A stretch of DNA of 19,769 bases from Gammaproteobacteria bacterium (GCA_027031685.1 JALVPS010000052.1:1-19769); one strand, 5' to 3'; shown: positions 6,553 to 13,823, counted from the stretch's first letter. The notes: generated by a model not told the origin, from the sequence alone. Numbers and translations: made by a program.

Positions 6553-8883
6553 TCACAGCCGGTAGGACTCCAGCACTTCCTGCACCTCGGCCATGGTCTG
6601 GTAGCGATGGCGCGGGTTGACCGACATCATGCGCATGACGATGCGGCTGAGTGGTAGCGGCACCTCGGGATTGGCCTCGTGCAACGGCTTGATCTCGCCG
6701 TGCACGTGCTTGTAGAGCACCTGCACGTTCTCCGAGCCCTTGAAGGCCGTCTCGCCGGTGAGCATCTCGTACAGGATGACGCCCAGGCTGTAGATGTCGG
6801 AGCGGCCGTCCAGCTTGCGCCCGGTGACCTGCTCCGGGGCCATGTAACGCGGCGTGCCGATGAGGATGCCGGTCTTGGTGAGCTTGGTCTCGGTGGTGGA
6901 CTGCACGCGGGCGATGCCGAAATCCACCACCTTCACCATGCCGGTGTTGTCGATGAGGATGTTGCCGGGCTTGAGGTCGCGGTGGATGATCTCCAGGTCG
7001 TGGGCGGCCTGGATGCCGGCGGCCACCGCCGCGGCGATCTTCAGGGCGTACTTGAACTCCAGCGGCTGCTTGGGCTCCAGCTCGTGCGACAGGGTGACCG
7101 ACGGGAAGTACTCCATGGAGATGGCATACAGGTTGCCCAGCCGATGATAGTCGAAGATGCGGATCACGTGCGGGTGATTGATGCGCCGCGCGTAGCGTAT
7201 CTCGCGGATGAAGCGCTTCACCATGGCGCGGTCGGCGGTCATCTTCTCGTGCAGCACCTTGAGCACCACCTTCTCGTGCAGGTCCAGGTCCTGCACCAGC
7301 AGCACGTTGCTGAAGGCCCCCTTGCCGATGCGGCGGATGAACTCGAAGCGCTCACCCAGGCGGTCGCCACTCTTCAGGGCACGGATGTTGATGCGCTCGC
7401 GCTCCGGGCGGCGCACCGCCGGCGCCTTGGCCTCGCCCTTGCGGTGCGTGCGGGCCAGCCGTTCGGCGATGCGCCGCAGGGCGCGCCGCGCCGCATCGCG
7501 CACGTCCTCGTCGGCGTTGGCGGCGCGCCGCTTGATGGCCTTGGCCACCCGCTCCACCTGGGCCGTGTCCACCAGCTCGGCCAGCGTGGCCATGGCCTCG
7601 ATGACCGTGTTCTCGTCGCGGCTGCCGAGCATGGCCAGGATGTCCTTGACGCGCGTCTCATCGCCCAGCACGCGCATGGCGCGCAGCACGATGGGCGCCG
7701 CCTGGCGATCCTCGCGCATCATCTTGAGCAGGGCCGGCACGGCCGCCTTGTTGCCGATGCTGGCCAGCGCGTCGATGGCCCGCTCCCGCACCCACCAGTC
7801 GGAATCGTTGAGGGCGCCGATCAGGTGTGCCATGGATGCCTCGTCCCGGGTGGCATTGAGAATCTCGATGGCCGAGCGGCGGATGTACTCGTCCTCACTC
7901 TTAATGAGCCGCACCACCGCCTCCACCACCCGCTTGCCGCCGATCTTGGCCAGGGCGTCGGCGGCCCGCGCCCGCACCCACCAGTCCTCGTCCTTCAGCG
8001 CGCGCAGCAGATCCTCCACCGCGTCGCGGTACTCCATGCCGTTCAGCACCTCCACCGCGGCACGGCGCACGTACTCCGACTCGTCCTTCAGCAGGTGCAG
8101 CAGGTGCGGCACCGTGGCCGGATCGTTGCGCTTGACCAGGATGTCCACCGCACGCCCCTGGATCTTCACGTCCGGATCCTTGAGCAGGCTGGTCAACACG
8201 CCGATCTCGATGGGCGCCCGCATGCGCGCCAGCGCCGTCAGGGCCGCCAGGCGCACATCCTTGCTGGCGTCGGTGAGCCGGCCCAGCAGGGCGCTGCGCG
8301 TCTCGGCCGTGTCGAAGCGGCTGAGCAGGCGCACGATGCCCAGGCGCGTGTTCACGTCCTGCGCCGATACACGGTTGACCAGCTCCGGCACCAGCGACTC
8401 GTCGGCGATGTGCTCCAGGATGCGGAACATGGCCACCCGCTCGTTGGGCTCCAGTGTGTACGTCTTGCGCAGCAGGGTGGCGGCGTTCAGATAGGCCTTG
8501 CGCGCCTCCAGCACCTTGAGCAGGGCCGACTTGGCCACCTCCGGGTCGTCCAGCAACTTCACCAGCTGGGCCGGGTTATAGGTGGTGGCCGCCGACAGCA
8601 CGCGCACCACGGTGTGCATGACGCGCGGATGGGCGTTGGAAGCCAGCCCCGGGTAGTAGGCCGGCAGGGTCTCGTCGTCCAGCAGGTAGATGAGGATCTC
8701 GCGGATGCGCCGCACCTGGGCGTCGCTGGCCGTAGTGAGGCGGCCCAGCAGGGTGGACACGGCCGTGCGCCCCCGGTTGCGCAGGGCATCCAGGCAGCGG
8801 CGCCCCTCCTGATCCATCAGATCGGGGGCGGACAGACAGCGGGCCACGCTGCGATTGGCCCTGAATTGCGCGAATAAACCCAA
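6553..8883 (-). CDS. HEAT-repeat protein fused to a Ser/Thr protein kinase
   Basis: With the start chosen here the protein has 776 residues. Residues about 26-476 are a HEAT/PBS-lyase-type helical repeat array. A basic linker (about 477-510, rich in Arg and Lys) leads to a complete Hanks-type kinase domain. The kinase has glycine loop GKGAFSNV (520-527), catalytic Lys542 in VVLKVL, IIHRDLKPGNILID with HRD at 634-636, DFG at 654-656, GTPRYMAPEQ with APE at 682-684 and DIYSLGVILYEML. All key catalytic residues are present, so it should be active. There is no signal peptide or membrane helix, unlike many PknB-type kinases, so it is cytoplasmic. Start candidates are GTG 8955, GTG 8907 and TTG 8883. 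I prefer TTG 8883 (LGLFAQFRANRS) because AGGGA lies eight bases upstream and the residues before it look non-coding. The two pilus motor genes follow at 17 and 13 bp, which suggests the kinase regulates them or their partners. Substrates are unknown. Confidence 0.88.
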   Translation of the reverse strand: MGLFAQFRANRSVARCLSAPDLMDQEGRRCLDALRNRGRTAVSTLLGRLTTASDAQVRRIREILIYLLDDETLPAYYPGLASNAHPRVMHTVVRVLSAATTYNPAQLVKLLDDPEVAKSALLKVLEARKAYLNAATLLRKTYTLEPNERVAMFRILEHIADESLVPELVNRVSAQDVNTRLGIVRLLSRFDTAETRSALLGRLTDASKDVRLAALTALARMRAPIEIGVLTSLLKDPDVKIQGRAVDILVKRNDPATVPHLLHLLKDESEYVRRAAVEVLNGMEYRDAVEDLLRALKDEDWWVRARAADALAKIGGKRVVEAVVRLIKSEDEYIRRSAIEILNATRDEASMAHLIGALNDSDWWVRERAIDALASIGNKAAVPALLKMMREDRQAAPIVLRAMRVLGDETRVKDILAMLGSRDENTVIEAMATLAELVDTAQVERVAKAIKRRAANADEDVRDAARRALRRIAERLARTHRKGEAKAPAVRRPERERINIRALKSGDRLGERFEFIRRIGKGAFSNVLLVQDLDLHEKVVLKVLHEKMTADRAMVKRFIREIRYARRINHPHVIRIFDYHRLGNLYAISMEYFPSVTLSHELEPKQPLEFKYALKIAAAVAAGIQAAHDLEIIHRDLKPGNILIDNTGMVKVVDFGIARVQSTTETKLTKTGILIGTPRYMAPEQVTGRKLDGRSDIYSLGVILYEMLTGETAFKGSENVQVLYKHVHGEIKPLHEANPEVPLPLSRIVMRMMSVNPRHRYQTMAEVQEVLESYRL
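7714..8085 (-). repeat. Alternating two-unit HEAT super-repeat inside the kinase gene
   Basis: Two consecutive 62-residue blocks (about 267-328 and 329-390 of the 776-residue form) each contain one repeat with EYVRR/EYIRR followed by one with DWWVR. The pairs are DESEYVRRAAVEVLNGM then DEDWWVRARAADALAKIG, and SEDEYIRRSAIEILNAT then DSDWWVRERAIDALASIG. The alternation indicates duplication of a two-repeat unit. Confidence 0.7.
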
Positions 8884-8891
8884 AACCGGAG

Positions 8892-8896
8892 TCCCT
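8892..8896 (-). promoter_or_regulatory. Shine-Dalgarno supporting a TTG start for the HEAT-kinase gene
   Basis: AGGGA on the minus strand lies eight bases before TTG at 8883. The upstream GTG candidates at 8907 and 8955 lack an equally well placed site. Confidence 0.4.
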
Positions 8897-8981
8897 GCTG
8901 AGGTCACCAAGCCCGGCCGCCGCCCCCTCTGGCCGCCCGCGGGATCCGACCACACGGGCCGCCGGCGACGACCGAGGCGCT

Positions 8982-8987
8982 ATTTTA
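8982..8987 (-). promoter_or_regulatory. Possible -10 element for the HEAT-kinase/pilus motor unit
   Basis: TAAAAT on the minus strand lies in the only A+T-rich patch between tRNA-Met and the kinase gene. No good -35 sits 16-18 bases upstream; a TTGACG lies too far away (31 bases). Transcription could equally read through from tRNA-Met, which shows no terminator. Confidence 0.3.
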
Positions 8988-9103
8988 AGCAAACGCCACA
9001 CCGCCAGGTTGCCTGACGCGTCAAACTTTACATCAGCGGTGGCATCGGGCGAGACGAAAGCGGTGCCAGGCGACGGCCCGACGGCTGCAGAGGCAGAAGG
9101 CAA

Positions 9104-9180
9104 TGGTGGCTATGGTTGGATTCGAACCAACGACCCCAGCATTATGAGTGCTGTGCTCTAACCAACTGAGCTACATAGCC
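9104..9180 (-). tRNA. tRNA-Met (CAT anticodon), elongator type
   Basis: A 77-nt cloverleaf. The acceptor pairs GGCTATG with CATAGCC, the D-arm contains AGCTCAGTTGGTTAGAGC, and the anticodon stem-loop is CAGCA-CTCATAA-TGCTG with anticodon CAT. The T-arm has GGTTCGAATCC, discriminator A, and an encoded CCA. The overall sequence is very close to the E. coli elongator tRNA-Met and lacks initiator features such as the GGG/CCC anticodon stem. A tRNA-Ile2 with lysidine-modified CAT is the only realistic alternative and fits less well. The next gene downstream is the HEAT-kinase, with no intervening terminator. Confidence 0.95.
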
Positions 9181-9196
9181 GTTTGGGAGGGCTGCC

Positions 9197-9226
9197 TATC
9201 ATCGGGCGTGGCCTGCGGGATGTCAA
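9197..9226 (-). promoter_or_regulatory. Promoter of tRNA-Met
   Basis: A perfect TTGACA (9221-9226 on the minus strand) is followed after 18 bases by ATGATA (9197-9202; GATGAT with 17 is the alternative). The presumed start is about ten bases before the mature tRNA, and GC-rich sequence follows the -10, as in stringently controlled tRNA promoters. Confidence 0.65.
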
Positions 9227-9260
9227 GGACACCCTCGCCGTAGTGTTAGCCCAAAGCCGT

Positions 9261-9296
9261 AATGTCCCCTTTGTCCAATTCCAGAATGTCCCCTTT
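9261..9296. repeat. Two direct copies of AATGTCCCCTTT, 24 bp apart; possible mobile-element end
   Basis: AATGTCCCCTTT occurs at 9261-9272 and 9285-9296, separated by GTCCAATTCCAG. A short stretch with TGTTAGCCC (from 9244) precedes it. Repeated short motifs close to a terminus beginning TGT are typical of the ends of IS21-type elements, but no transposase gene and no second end is present. If it is such an end, it is a solo remnant. It lies between tRNA-Met and the 3' end of the regulator gene. Confidence 0.4.
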
Positions 9297-9325
9297 TGAC
9301 TTCAAGACGCGCCCAGACGGCCCGC

Positions 9326-10639
9326 TCAGCGCGATTCGCCGGCGGGCATGGTGATGCCGTAGCGCTCGATGAGGCGATAGAGGGTGACGCGGGAGATGCC
9401 CAGCAGGCGGGCGGTGGCGGAGATGTTGTATTCGGTCTGCAGCAGCGTGTTGCGGATCAGGTGGCTCTCCAGGTAGCGGCGGGCAGCGGCCAGGCTCTGG
9501 AACGGCTCCTGGCGCGGCGGGCCGGCCAGGCCGAAGTCCTCGGCGCTCAGCAGACTGCCCTTGCTGAGGGCGATGGCGCGCTGCGTGCGGTGCATGAGCT
9601 CGCGCACGTTGCCGGGCCAGCTGTAGGCCTGCAGGGCCTCGATGGCCAGCTGGCTGATGCCGTGCAGGCGGCAGTGGCGGCGCGGGCAGTTCTGGTTGAA
9701 GAAGTGCTGCGCCAGCAGGGGGATGTCCTCTACCCGCTCACGCAGCGGCGGCAGGTGCAGCACCTCGGGCGCCACGGCGCGGAACAGGTCCTCGCGCAGG
9801 CGGCCGCGCTGCACGGCCTCGGCCAGTGGCGTGGTGCTGGAGATCAGCAGGCGCGAACGCGTCTCGGCCGGGGTGTCGGCCAGCCAGGCCTGCAGGCGCT
9901 CCTGGAAAGCGGGTGGCAGGCGGGTGATCTCGTCCAGATAGAGCGTGCCGCGCGGCGCCGCCCCCAGCCGTCCGCCCTCCAGAGTACGGGCGAACAGGCT
10001 GGCCAGCTCCTTGCGCGTGAGGGCCGGCAGGTGCACGGCCTGGAAGGGGCCGGCGGCGGTGGCCCCCACCGCGTGCAAGCGGCGCGCCAGCAGCTCCTTG
10101 CCGGTGCCCGGCTCGCCCTCGATGGCCAGCGGCGTGTCCCGCCCGGCCAGGTCGCCCTGCAGGCGGGCGCGCAGGGTGGCGATGGCCTCGCTCTCGCCCA
10201 CCATGCCCTCGTGCGGCTCGCCCGGCTGGCGGCGACACAGCTTGAGCATCTCGCCCATGCCCCAGGCGTGGCCCACGGCGTAGCGGAAGATCTCCCCCTG
10301 CAGGGGGTAGCTGAGGTAGTCGAAGAAGAGCTGGCCGATGCGCCGCCGCACGGCCTCGTCGTCGGGCAGGTCGCTGTCCAGCAGGGCGATGCCCTTGAGG
10401 TCCACGCGCCGCGCCAGGCAGTCCTCCACCACGTCCAGGCACAGTTCCAGCGGGCGCTGCAGGTGGCACACCAGCACGTGCAGCCCTTCCTCCTGCGACA
10501 GGCGCCGCAGGGCTCCGATGTCCTCGGCCTCCTGCACCTGCCACTGGCCGGCGGGCAGCAAGGCCGACAGCTCGGCGGCCGGGATCCCGTAGCAGAGGAT
10601 CTTGCGCAGGGTGCTGCGGGTGGTCATGTCGTGGGTCAT
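9326..10639 (-). CDS. VpsR-like transcriptional regulator (AAA+ enhancer-binding-protein family without GAFTGA)
   Basis: A 437-residue protein. An N-terminal receiver-like domain without a clear phosphoacceptor site (about 12-130) contains QLFFDYLSYPL and AVGHAWGMGEM, matching the FFDYhxLP...GHAxGM pattern of VpsR N-terminal domains. An AAA+ domain follows, with Walker A GEPGTGKE (175-182), Walker B TLYLDE (232-237), arginine-finger region LREDLFRA (281-288) and WPGNVREL (341-348). A Fis-type HTH (NISATARLLGISRVTLYRLI, 405-424) ends it. The GAFTGA loop that contacts sigma-54 is absent: LASLFARTLEGG leads straight towards Walker B. VpsR itself acts with sigma-70 and c-di-GMP, so this protein is likely not a sigma-54 activator. 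I chose ATG 10639; ATG 10627 and an upstream ATG-equivalent at 10687 are possible, and none has a strong Shine-Dalgarno. It is preceded by about 400 bp of gene-free DNA. Confidence 0.83.
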   Translation of the reverse strand: MTHDMTTRSTLRKILCYGIPAAELSALLPAGQWQVQEAEDIGALRRLSQEEGLHVLVCHLQRPLELCLDVVEDCLARRVDLKGIALLDSDLPDDEAVRRRIGQLFFDYLSYPLQGEIFRYAVGHAWGMGEMLKLCRRQPGEPHEGMVGESEAIATLRARLQGDLAGRDTPLAIEGEPGTGKELLARRLHAVGATAAGPFQAVHLPALTRKELASLFARTLEGGRLGAAPRGTLYLDEITRLPPAFQERLQAWLADTPAETRSRLLISSTTPLAEAVQRGRLREDLFRAVAPEVLHLPPLRERVEDIPLLAQHFFNQNCPRRHCRLHGISQLAIEALQAYSWPGNVRELMHRTQRAIALSKGSLLSAEDFGLAGPPRQEPFQSLAAARRYLESHLIRNTLLQTEYNISATARLLGISRVTLYRLIERYGITMPAGESR

Positions 10640-11035
10640 GGTACGGCTTGGGCCTCGTGGATGACGGCGGCGCCGCGCGGCGCGCACCGGGAATTGCCGG
10701 AACCGGCCGCACTGGCGGACGGTCGCCCATTGTGGCTATCGGCGGGGCGGCGGGGATGGCCAGCCCGGTGGTCGGACGGAGCGGGCCAGCAGTCGGAACG
10801 GGCCGCCGGCGGGCGGGCGCGGCGGCGGGACCGGCGACACGCCACAGCGGGTGACGGGCGACGGTGGCCCAGGGTGGCCCCGGGCCACGCAGGAGATGTC
10901 GATGCTGCTCGCGCCTCCCTGCCCCGGTACGGGTGTTGGACCACCGAGCCCCCTGAGTCGTGCGTGCGATGTGGTGATTGGAATGTGACGAATGGTAGCG
11001 AATTTGCGACGGACGGGGAATGTGCGCCGTGGCGC
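10640..11035. other. Gene-free 396-bp stretch upstream of the VpsR-like gene
   Basis: Open frames cross it on both strands, but their composition is Arg/Pro/Gly/Ala-rich and unlike any protein family. I see no convincing sigma-70 or sigma-54 promoter. A 7-bp stem GTGGCCC/GGGCCAC with an 11-base loop lies at 10864-10888. The part nearest ychF (about 10970-11010) is less GC-rich and is the likeliest place for a minus-strand promoter of the regulator. No terminator with a T-run follows ychF. Confidence 0.5.
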
Positions 11036-12127
11036 TCAGACGTTGAAACGGAAGTGCACCACGTCGCCCTCCTGCATGACGTAGTCGCGCCCCTCCAGAC
11101 GCCACTTGCCGGCATCCTTGGCGCCCTGCTCGCCGCCGCAGGCCACGAAGTCCTCGTAGGCCACCACCTCGGCGCGGATGAAGCCCTTTTCGAAGTCGCT
11201 GTGGATGCGGCCGGCGGCCTGTGGCGCGGTGGCGCCGCGGTGGACGGTCCAGGCGCGCACCTCCTTGACGCCGGCGGTGAAGAAGGTCTGCAGGTGCAGC
11301 AGGGCGTAGCCGGCGCGGATGACGCGGTCCAGGCCCGGCTCGTCCAGCCCCAGGTCGGCCAGGAACTCGGCCTTCTCGTCCTCCTCCAGCTCGGCGATCT
11401 CGGCCTCGATGGCGGCGCACACGGGCACCACCTCGGCCCCCGCCTCGGCGGCCAGGGCGCGCAGCCGGTCCAGGTGCGGGTTGTCGGTGAAGCCGCCCTC
11501 GTCCACGTTGGCGATGAACATGAGCGGCTTGGCGGTGATGAGGTGCAGCTCGCGCAGGGCCTGGCGCTCCTCCTCGTCCAGGTCCAGGGAGCGAGCCAGC
11601 CGGCCCTCGCCGAGATGGGCCTGCATGCGCTCCAGCAGGGCCAGCCGCGCCCGCGCCGCCTTGTCGCCGGACTTGGCCACGCGCGACAGGCGGTTGATGC
11701 CCTTCTCCACGGTCTCCAGGTCGGCCAGGATCAGCTCGGTGTTGATGGTCTCCACGTCGGCCGCCGGATCGACCCGCCCCTCCACGTGCACCACGTCGTC
11801 GTTCTCGAAGCAGCGCACCACCTGGGCGATGGCGTCGGTCTCGCGGATGTGGGCCAGGAACTGGTTGCCCAGCCCCTCGCCCTGCGAGGCACCCTTGACC
11901 AGGCCGGCGATGTCCACGAACTCCATGGTGGTGGGCACCACCCGCTCCGGCTGCACGATGTCCGCCAGCACCGGCAGGCGCGCATCGGGCACCGCCACCA
12001 CGCCCACGTTGGGCTCGATGGTGCAGAAGGGGTAATTCTCGGCCTGGATGCCGGCCCGCGTGAGGGCGTTGAAGAGGGTGGACTTGCCCACGTTGGGCAG
12101 ACCCACGATGCCGCATTTGAATCCCAT
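11036..12127 (-). CDS. ychF: Redox-responsive ATPase YchF (Obg/Ola1 family)
   Basis: A 363-residue protein of exactly the family length. The G1 loop is GLPNVGKS (9-16), DIAG (72-75) is the switch region, and NVDE (207-210) replaces the NKxD of true GTPases, which is why YchF prefers ATP. The C-terminal TGS domain (about 280-363) contains the conserved DFEKGFIRAEV and GKWRLEGRDYVMQEGDVVHF. YchF binds ribosomes and is tied to the oxidative stress response. The start ATG at 12127 follows AGAGACTGTC. It lies 64 bp after pth, in the pth-ychF pairing standard for gammaproteobacteria. Confidence 0.97.
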   Translation of the reverse strand: MGFKCGIVGLPNVGKSTLFNALTRAGIQAENYPFCTIEPNVGVVAVPDARLPVLADIVQPERVVPTTMEFVDIAGLVKGASQGEGLGNQFLAHIRETDAIAQVVRCFENDDVVHVEGRVDPAADVETINTELILADLETVEKGINRLSRVAKSGDKAARARLALLERMQAHLGEGRLARSLDLDEEERQALRELHLITAKPLMFIANVDEGGFTDNPHLDRLRALAAEAGAEVVPVCAAIEAEIAELEEDEKAEFLADLGLDEPGLDRVIRAGYALLHLQTFFTAGVKEVRAWTVHRGATAPQAAGRIHSDFEKGFIRAEVVAYEDFVACGGEQGAKDAGKWRLEGRDYVMQEGDVVHFRFNV

Positions 12128-12191
12128 GACAGTCTCTGGTCTCGCTGGTCGATTGGCTGGCGCCGCGCCTGACGTGGCGGCGGGCGGTTTT

Positions 12192-12788
12192 TCAAGGGGT
12201 CTCGGCGTGCAGGCGGTTCATGGCCAGGGGAAAGCGGCCCGCCGCCAGCAGCGGCGTCACCGCCAGGGCGGCGGCGATGGCCGAGTCGATGGCCTGCTGC
12301 TCGGCCGCGCCGGGCCGGTGCAGCACGTAGTCCACCACCTCGCCGCGCTGGCCGGGATGACCGATGCCGATGCGCAGCCGCCAGAAGTCGCGCCCCACGT
12401 GGGCGAACAGGTCGCGCAGGCCGTTGTGGCCGCCGTGGCCGCCGCCCTGCTTGAGGCGCGCCGCGCCCGGCGGCAGGTCCAGCTCGTCGTGCGCCACCAG
12501 CATGTGGGCGGTGTCCAGCTTGTAGAACTGCAGGAAGCGGCGCACCGGCAGGCCGCTGCGGTTCATGAAGCTCTGCGGCTTGAGCAGCCACAGTTCGTGG
12601 TCGTCGATGCGCACCCGCGCCACCTCGGCCGAGAAGCGCCCCTCGGGGCGGAACTGGCCGCCGTACTCGCGCGCCACGGCGTCCACGTACCAGAAGCCGG
12701 CGTTGTGGCGCGTGTCGGCGTAGCGCGAACCGGGGTTGCCCAGGCCGACGATGAGGCGCAGGGGTGCGGGTTCGGCGGCGCGCGACAT
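12192..12788 (-). CDS. pth: Peptidyl-tRNA hydrolase
   Basis: A 198-residue cytoplasmic enzyme that frees tRNA from peptidyl-tRNAs released by stalled ribosomes. GLGNPGSRY starts the fold. Catalytic His28 lies in DTRHNAGF. Asn76 (FMNRSG), Asp101 (AHDELDLPPG) and Asn122 (GGHGGHNGLRD) complete the active site. The start ATG at 12788 is nine bases after the prs stop codon, and GAGGA inside the prs end serves as the binding site, so translation is probably coupled to prs. The gene for ribosomal protein bL25 (rplY), often found between prs and pth, is absent here. Confidence 0.97.
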   Translation of the reverse strand: MSRAAEPAPLRLIVGLGNPGSRYADTRHNAGFWYVDAVAREYGGQFRPEGRFSAEVARVRIDDHELWLLKPQSFMNRSGLPVRRFLQFYKLDTAHMLVAHDELDLPPGAARLKQGGGHGGHNGLRDLFAHVGRDFWRLRIGIGHPGQRGEVVDYVLHRPGAAEQQAIDSAIAAALAVTPLLAAGRFPLAMNRLHAETP

Positions 12789-12797
12789 GGCGCGCGC

Positions 12798-13757
12798 TCA
12801 GTCCTCGAACAGCTCGGAGACCGACTCCTCGCGATTGATGCGGCGGATGGTCTCGGCCAGCATCTGCGCCATGCTCAGCACGCGGATCTTGCTGCTGTTG
12901 CGGGCCGCCTCGTTGAGGGGGATGGTGTCGGTCACCACCAGCTCGTCCAGCACCGAGTCCTCAATGTTCTGCACCGCGTTACCGGACAGCACCGGGTGGG
13001 TGATGTAGGCGCACACCAGGGCCGCGCCGTGGTCCTTGAGCGCCTGGGCCGCCTCCCTGAGGGTGCCGGCGGTGTCCACCAGGTCGTCCACGATGATGCA
13101 CTGCTTGCCGCGCACTTCGCCGATGACGTGCATCACCTTGGCCACGTTGGGGCGCGGGCGGCGCTTGTCGATGATGGCCAGGTTGTCGCCCAGGCGCTTG
13201 GCGAAGGCGCGCGCCCGCACCACGCCGCCCACGTCCGGCGAGACCACCGTCCAGCCCTTGTCATGGCCCTTCCGGGCCATGATGTCGTCGAGCATGATCT
13301 TGGAGGCGTAGATGTTGTCCACCGGCAGGTCGAAGAAGCCCTGCACCTGATCGGCGTGCAGGTCCACCGTGAGCACGCGGTCCACGCCCACCACGGTGAT
13401 GAGGTTGGCGAGCACCTTGGCCGAGATGGGCACGCGCGCCGAGCGCACGCGGCGGTCCTGGCGCGAATAGCCGAAATAGGGGATCACGGCGGTGATGCGG
13501 CCGGCCGAGGAGCGACGCAGCGCATCCACCATGATCAGCAGTTCCATGATGTTGTCGTTGGTGGGCTGGCAGGTGGACTGGACGATGAACACGTCGTTGC
13601 CGCGCACGTTTTCCAGGATCTCCACCTGGACCTCGCCGTCGCTGAACCGGCCCACCTTGGCCTTGCCCAGCGGGATGCCCAGGTAGTCCACCACGGCCTG
13701 CGCCAGCGCGGGCGTGGCGTTGCCCGCGAAGACCATCATTCCAGAACTGTCAGACAC
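12798..13757 (-). CDS. prs: Ribose-phosphate pyrophosphokinase (PRPP synthetase)
   Basis: A 319-residue protein, slightly longer than E. coli Prs (315). It transfers pyrophosphate from ATP to ribose 5-phosphate, giving PRPP for purine, pyrimidine, NAD, histidine and tryptophan synthesis. The ATP flexible loop is SRQDRRVRSARVP (98-110), catalytic VDLHADQ has His134, and the PRPP loop is VDDLVDTAGTL (223-233). The GTG start at 13757 has GGAG 11 bases upstream. ATG 13739 would remove six residues and is an alternative. A terminator-like hairpin lies between tRNA-Gln and this gene, leaving almost no room for a separate promoter, so expression probably relies on read-through. Confidence 0.96.
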   Translation of the reverse strand: MSDSSGMMVFAGNATPALAQAVVDYLGIPLGKAKVGRFSDGEVQVEILENVRGNDVFIVQSTCQPTNDNIMELLIMVDALRRSSAGRITAVIPYFGYSRQDRRVRSARVPISAKVLANLITVVGVDRVLTVDLHADQVQGFFDLPVDNIYASKIMLDDIMARKGHDKGWTVVSPDVGGVVRARAFAKRLGDNLAIIDKRRPRPNVAKVMHVIGEVRGKQCIIVDDLVDTAGTLREAAQALKDHGAALVCAYITHPVLSGNAVQNIEDSVLDELVVTDTIPLNEAARNSSKIRVLSMAQMLAETIRRINREESVSELFED

Positions 13758-13781
13758 GGTTCGCGCTGCTCCAGTCGGCGC

Positions 13782-13809
13782 AAAAAAGGACAGCCCCGCA
13801 GAGCGGGGC
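13782..13809 (-). terminator. Intrinsic terminator or attenuator after tRNA-Gln
   Basis: On the minus strand GCCCCGC-TCT-GCGGGGC forms a perfect 7-bp stem (13793-13809). Five bases later comes a run of six T (13782-13787). The stem-to-T spacing is a little long, so termination may be partial. Confidence 0.6.
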
Positions 13810-13823
13810 CGACCCGTGGAGAG

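Noticed and set aside
6679..8877. Plus-strand open frame of 732 codons opposite the HEAT-kinase
   Set aside because: The same complement effect; composition is rich in Leu, His, Gly and Gln, no recognisable motif appears, and the opposite strand encodes a complete kinase.
10640..10720. Sigma-54 promoter for the VpsR-like gene
   Set aside because: No GG and GC elements with the required -24/-12 spacing could be found.
10900..10983. Small plus-strand frame starting MLLAPPCPG after CAGGAG in the gap before ychF
   Set aside because: A chance binding site before 28 codons with no similarity or conservation evidence; it is antisense to the presumed leader of the regulator.
9738..12116. Minus-strand frame of 792 codons spanning ychF, the 396-bp gap and the regulator
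   Set aside because: It is a shifted frame of YchF and of the VpsR-like protein. The Arg/Ala/Gly/Pro composition shows it is not coding.
13793..13809. Riboswitch or T-box in front of prs
   Set aside because: The whole interval is 66 bases and is explained by a simple hairpin with a T-run; there is no room for an aptamer.
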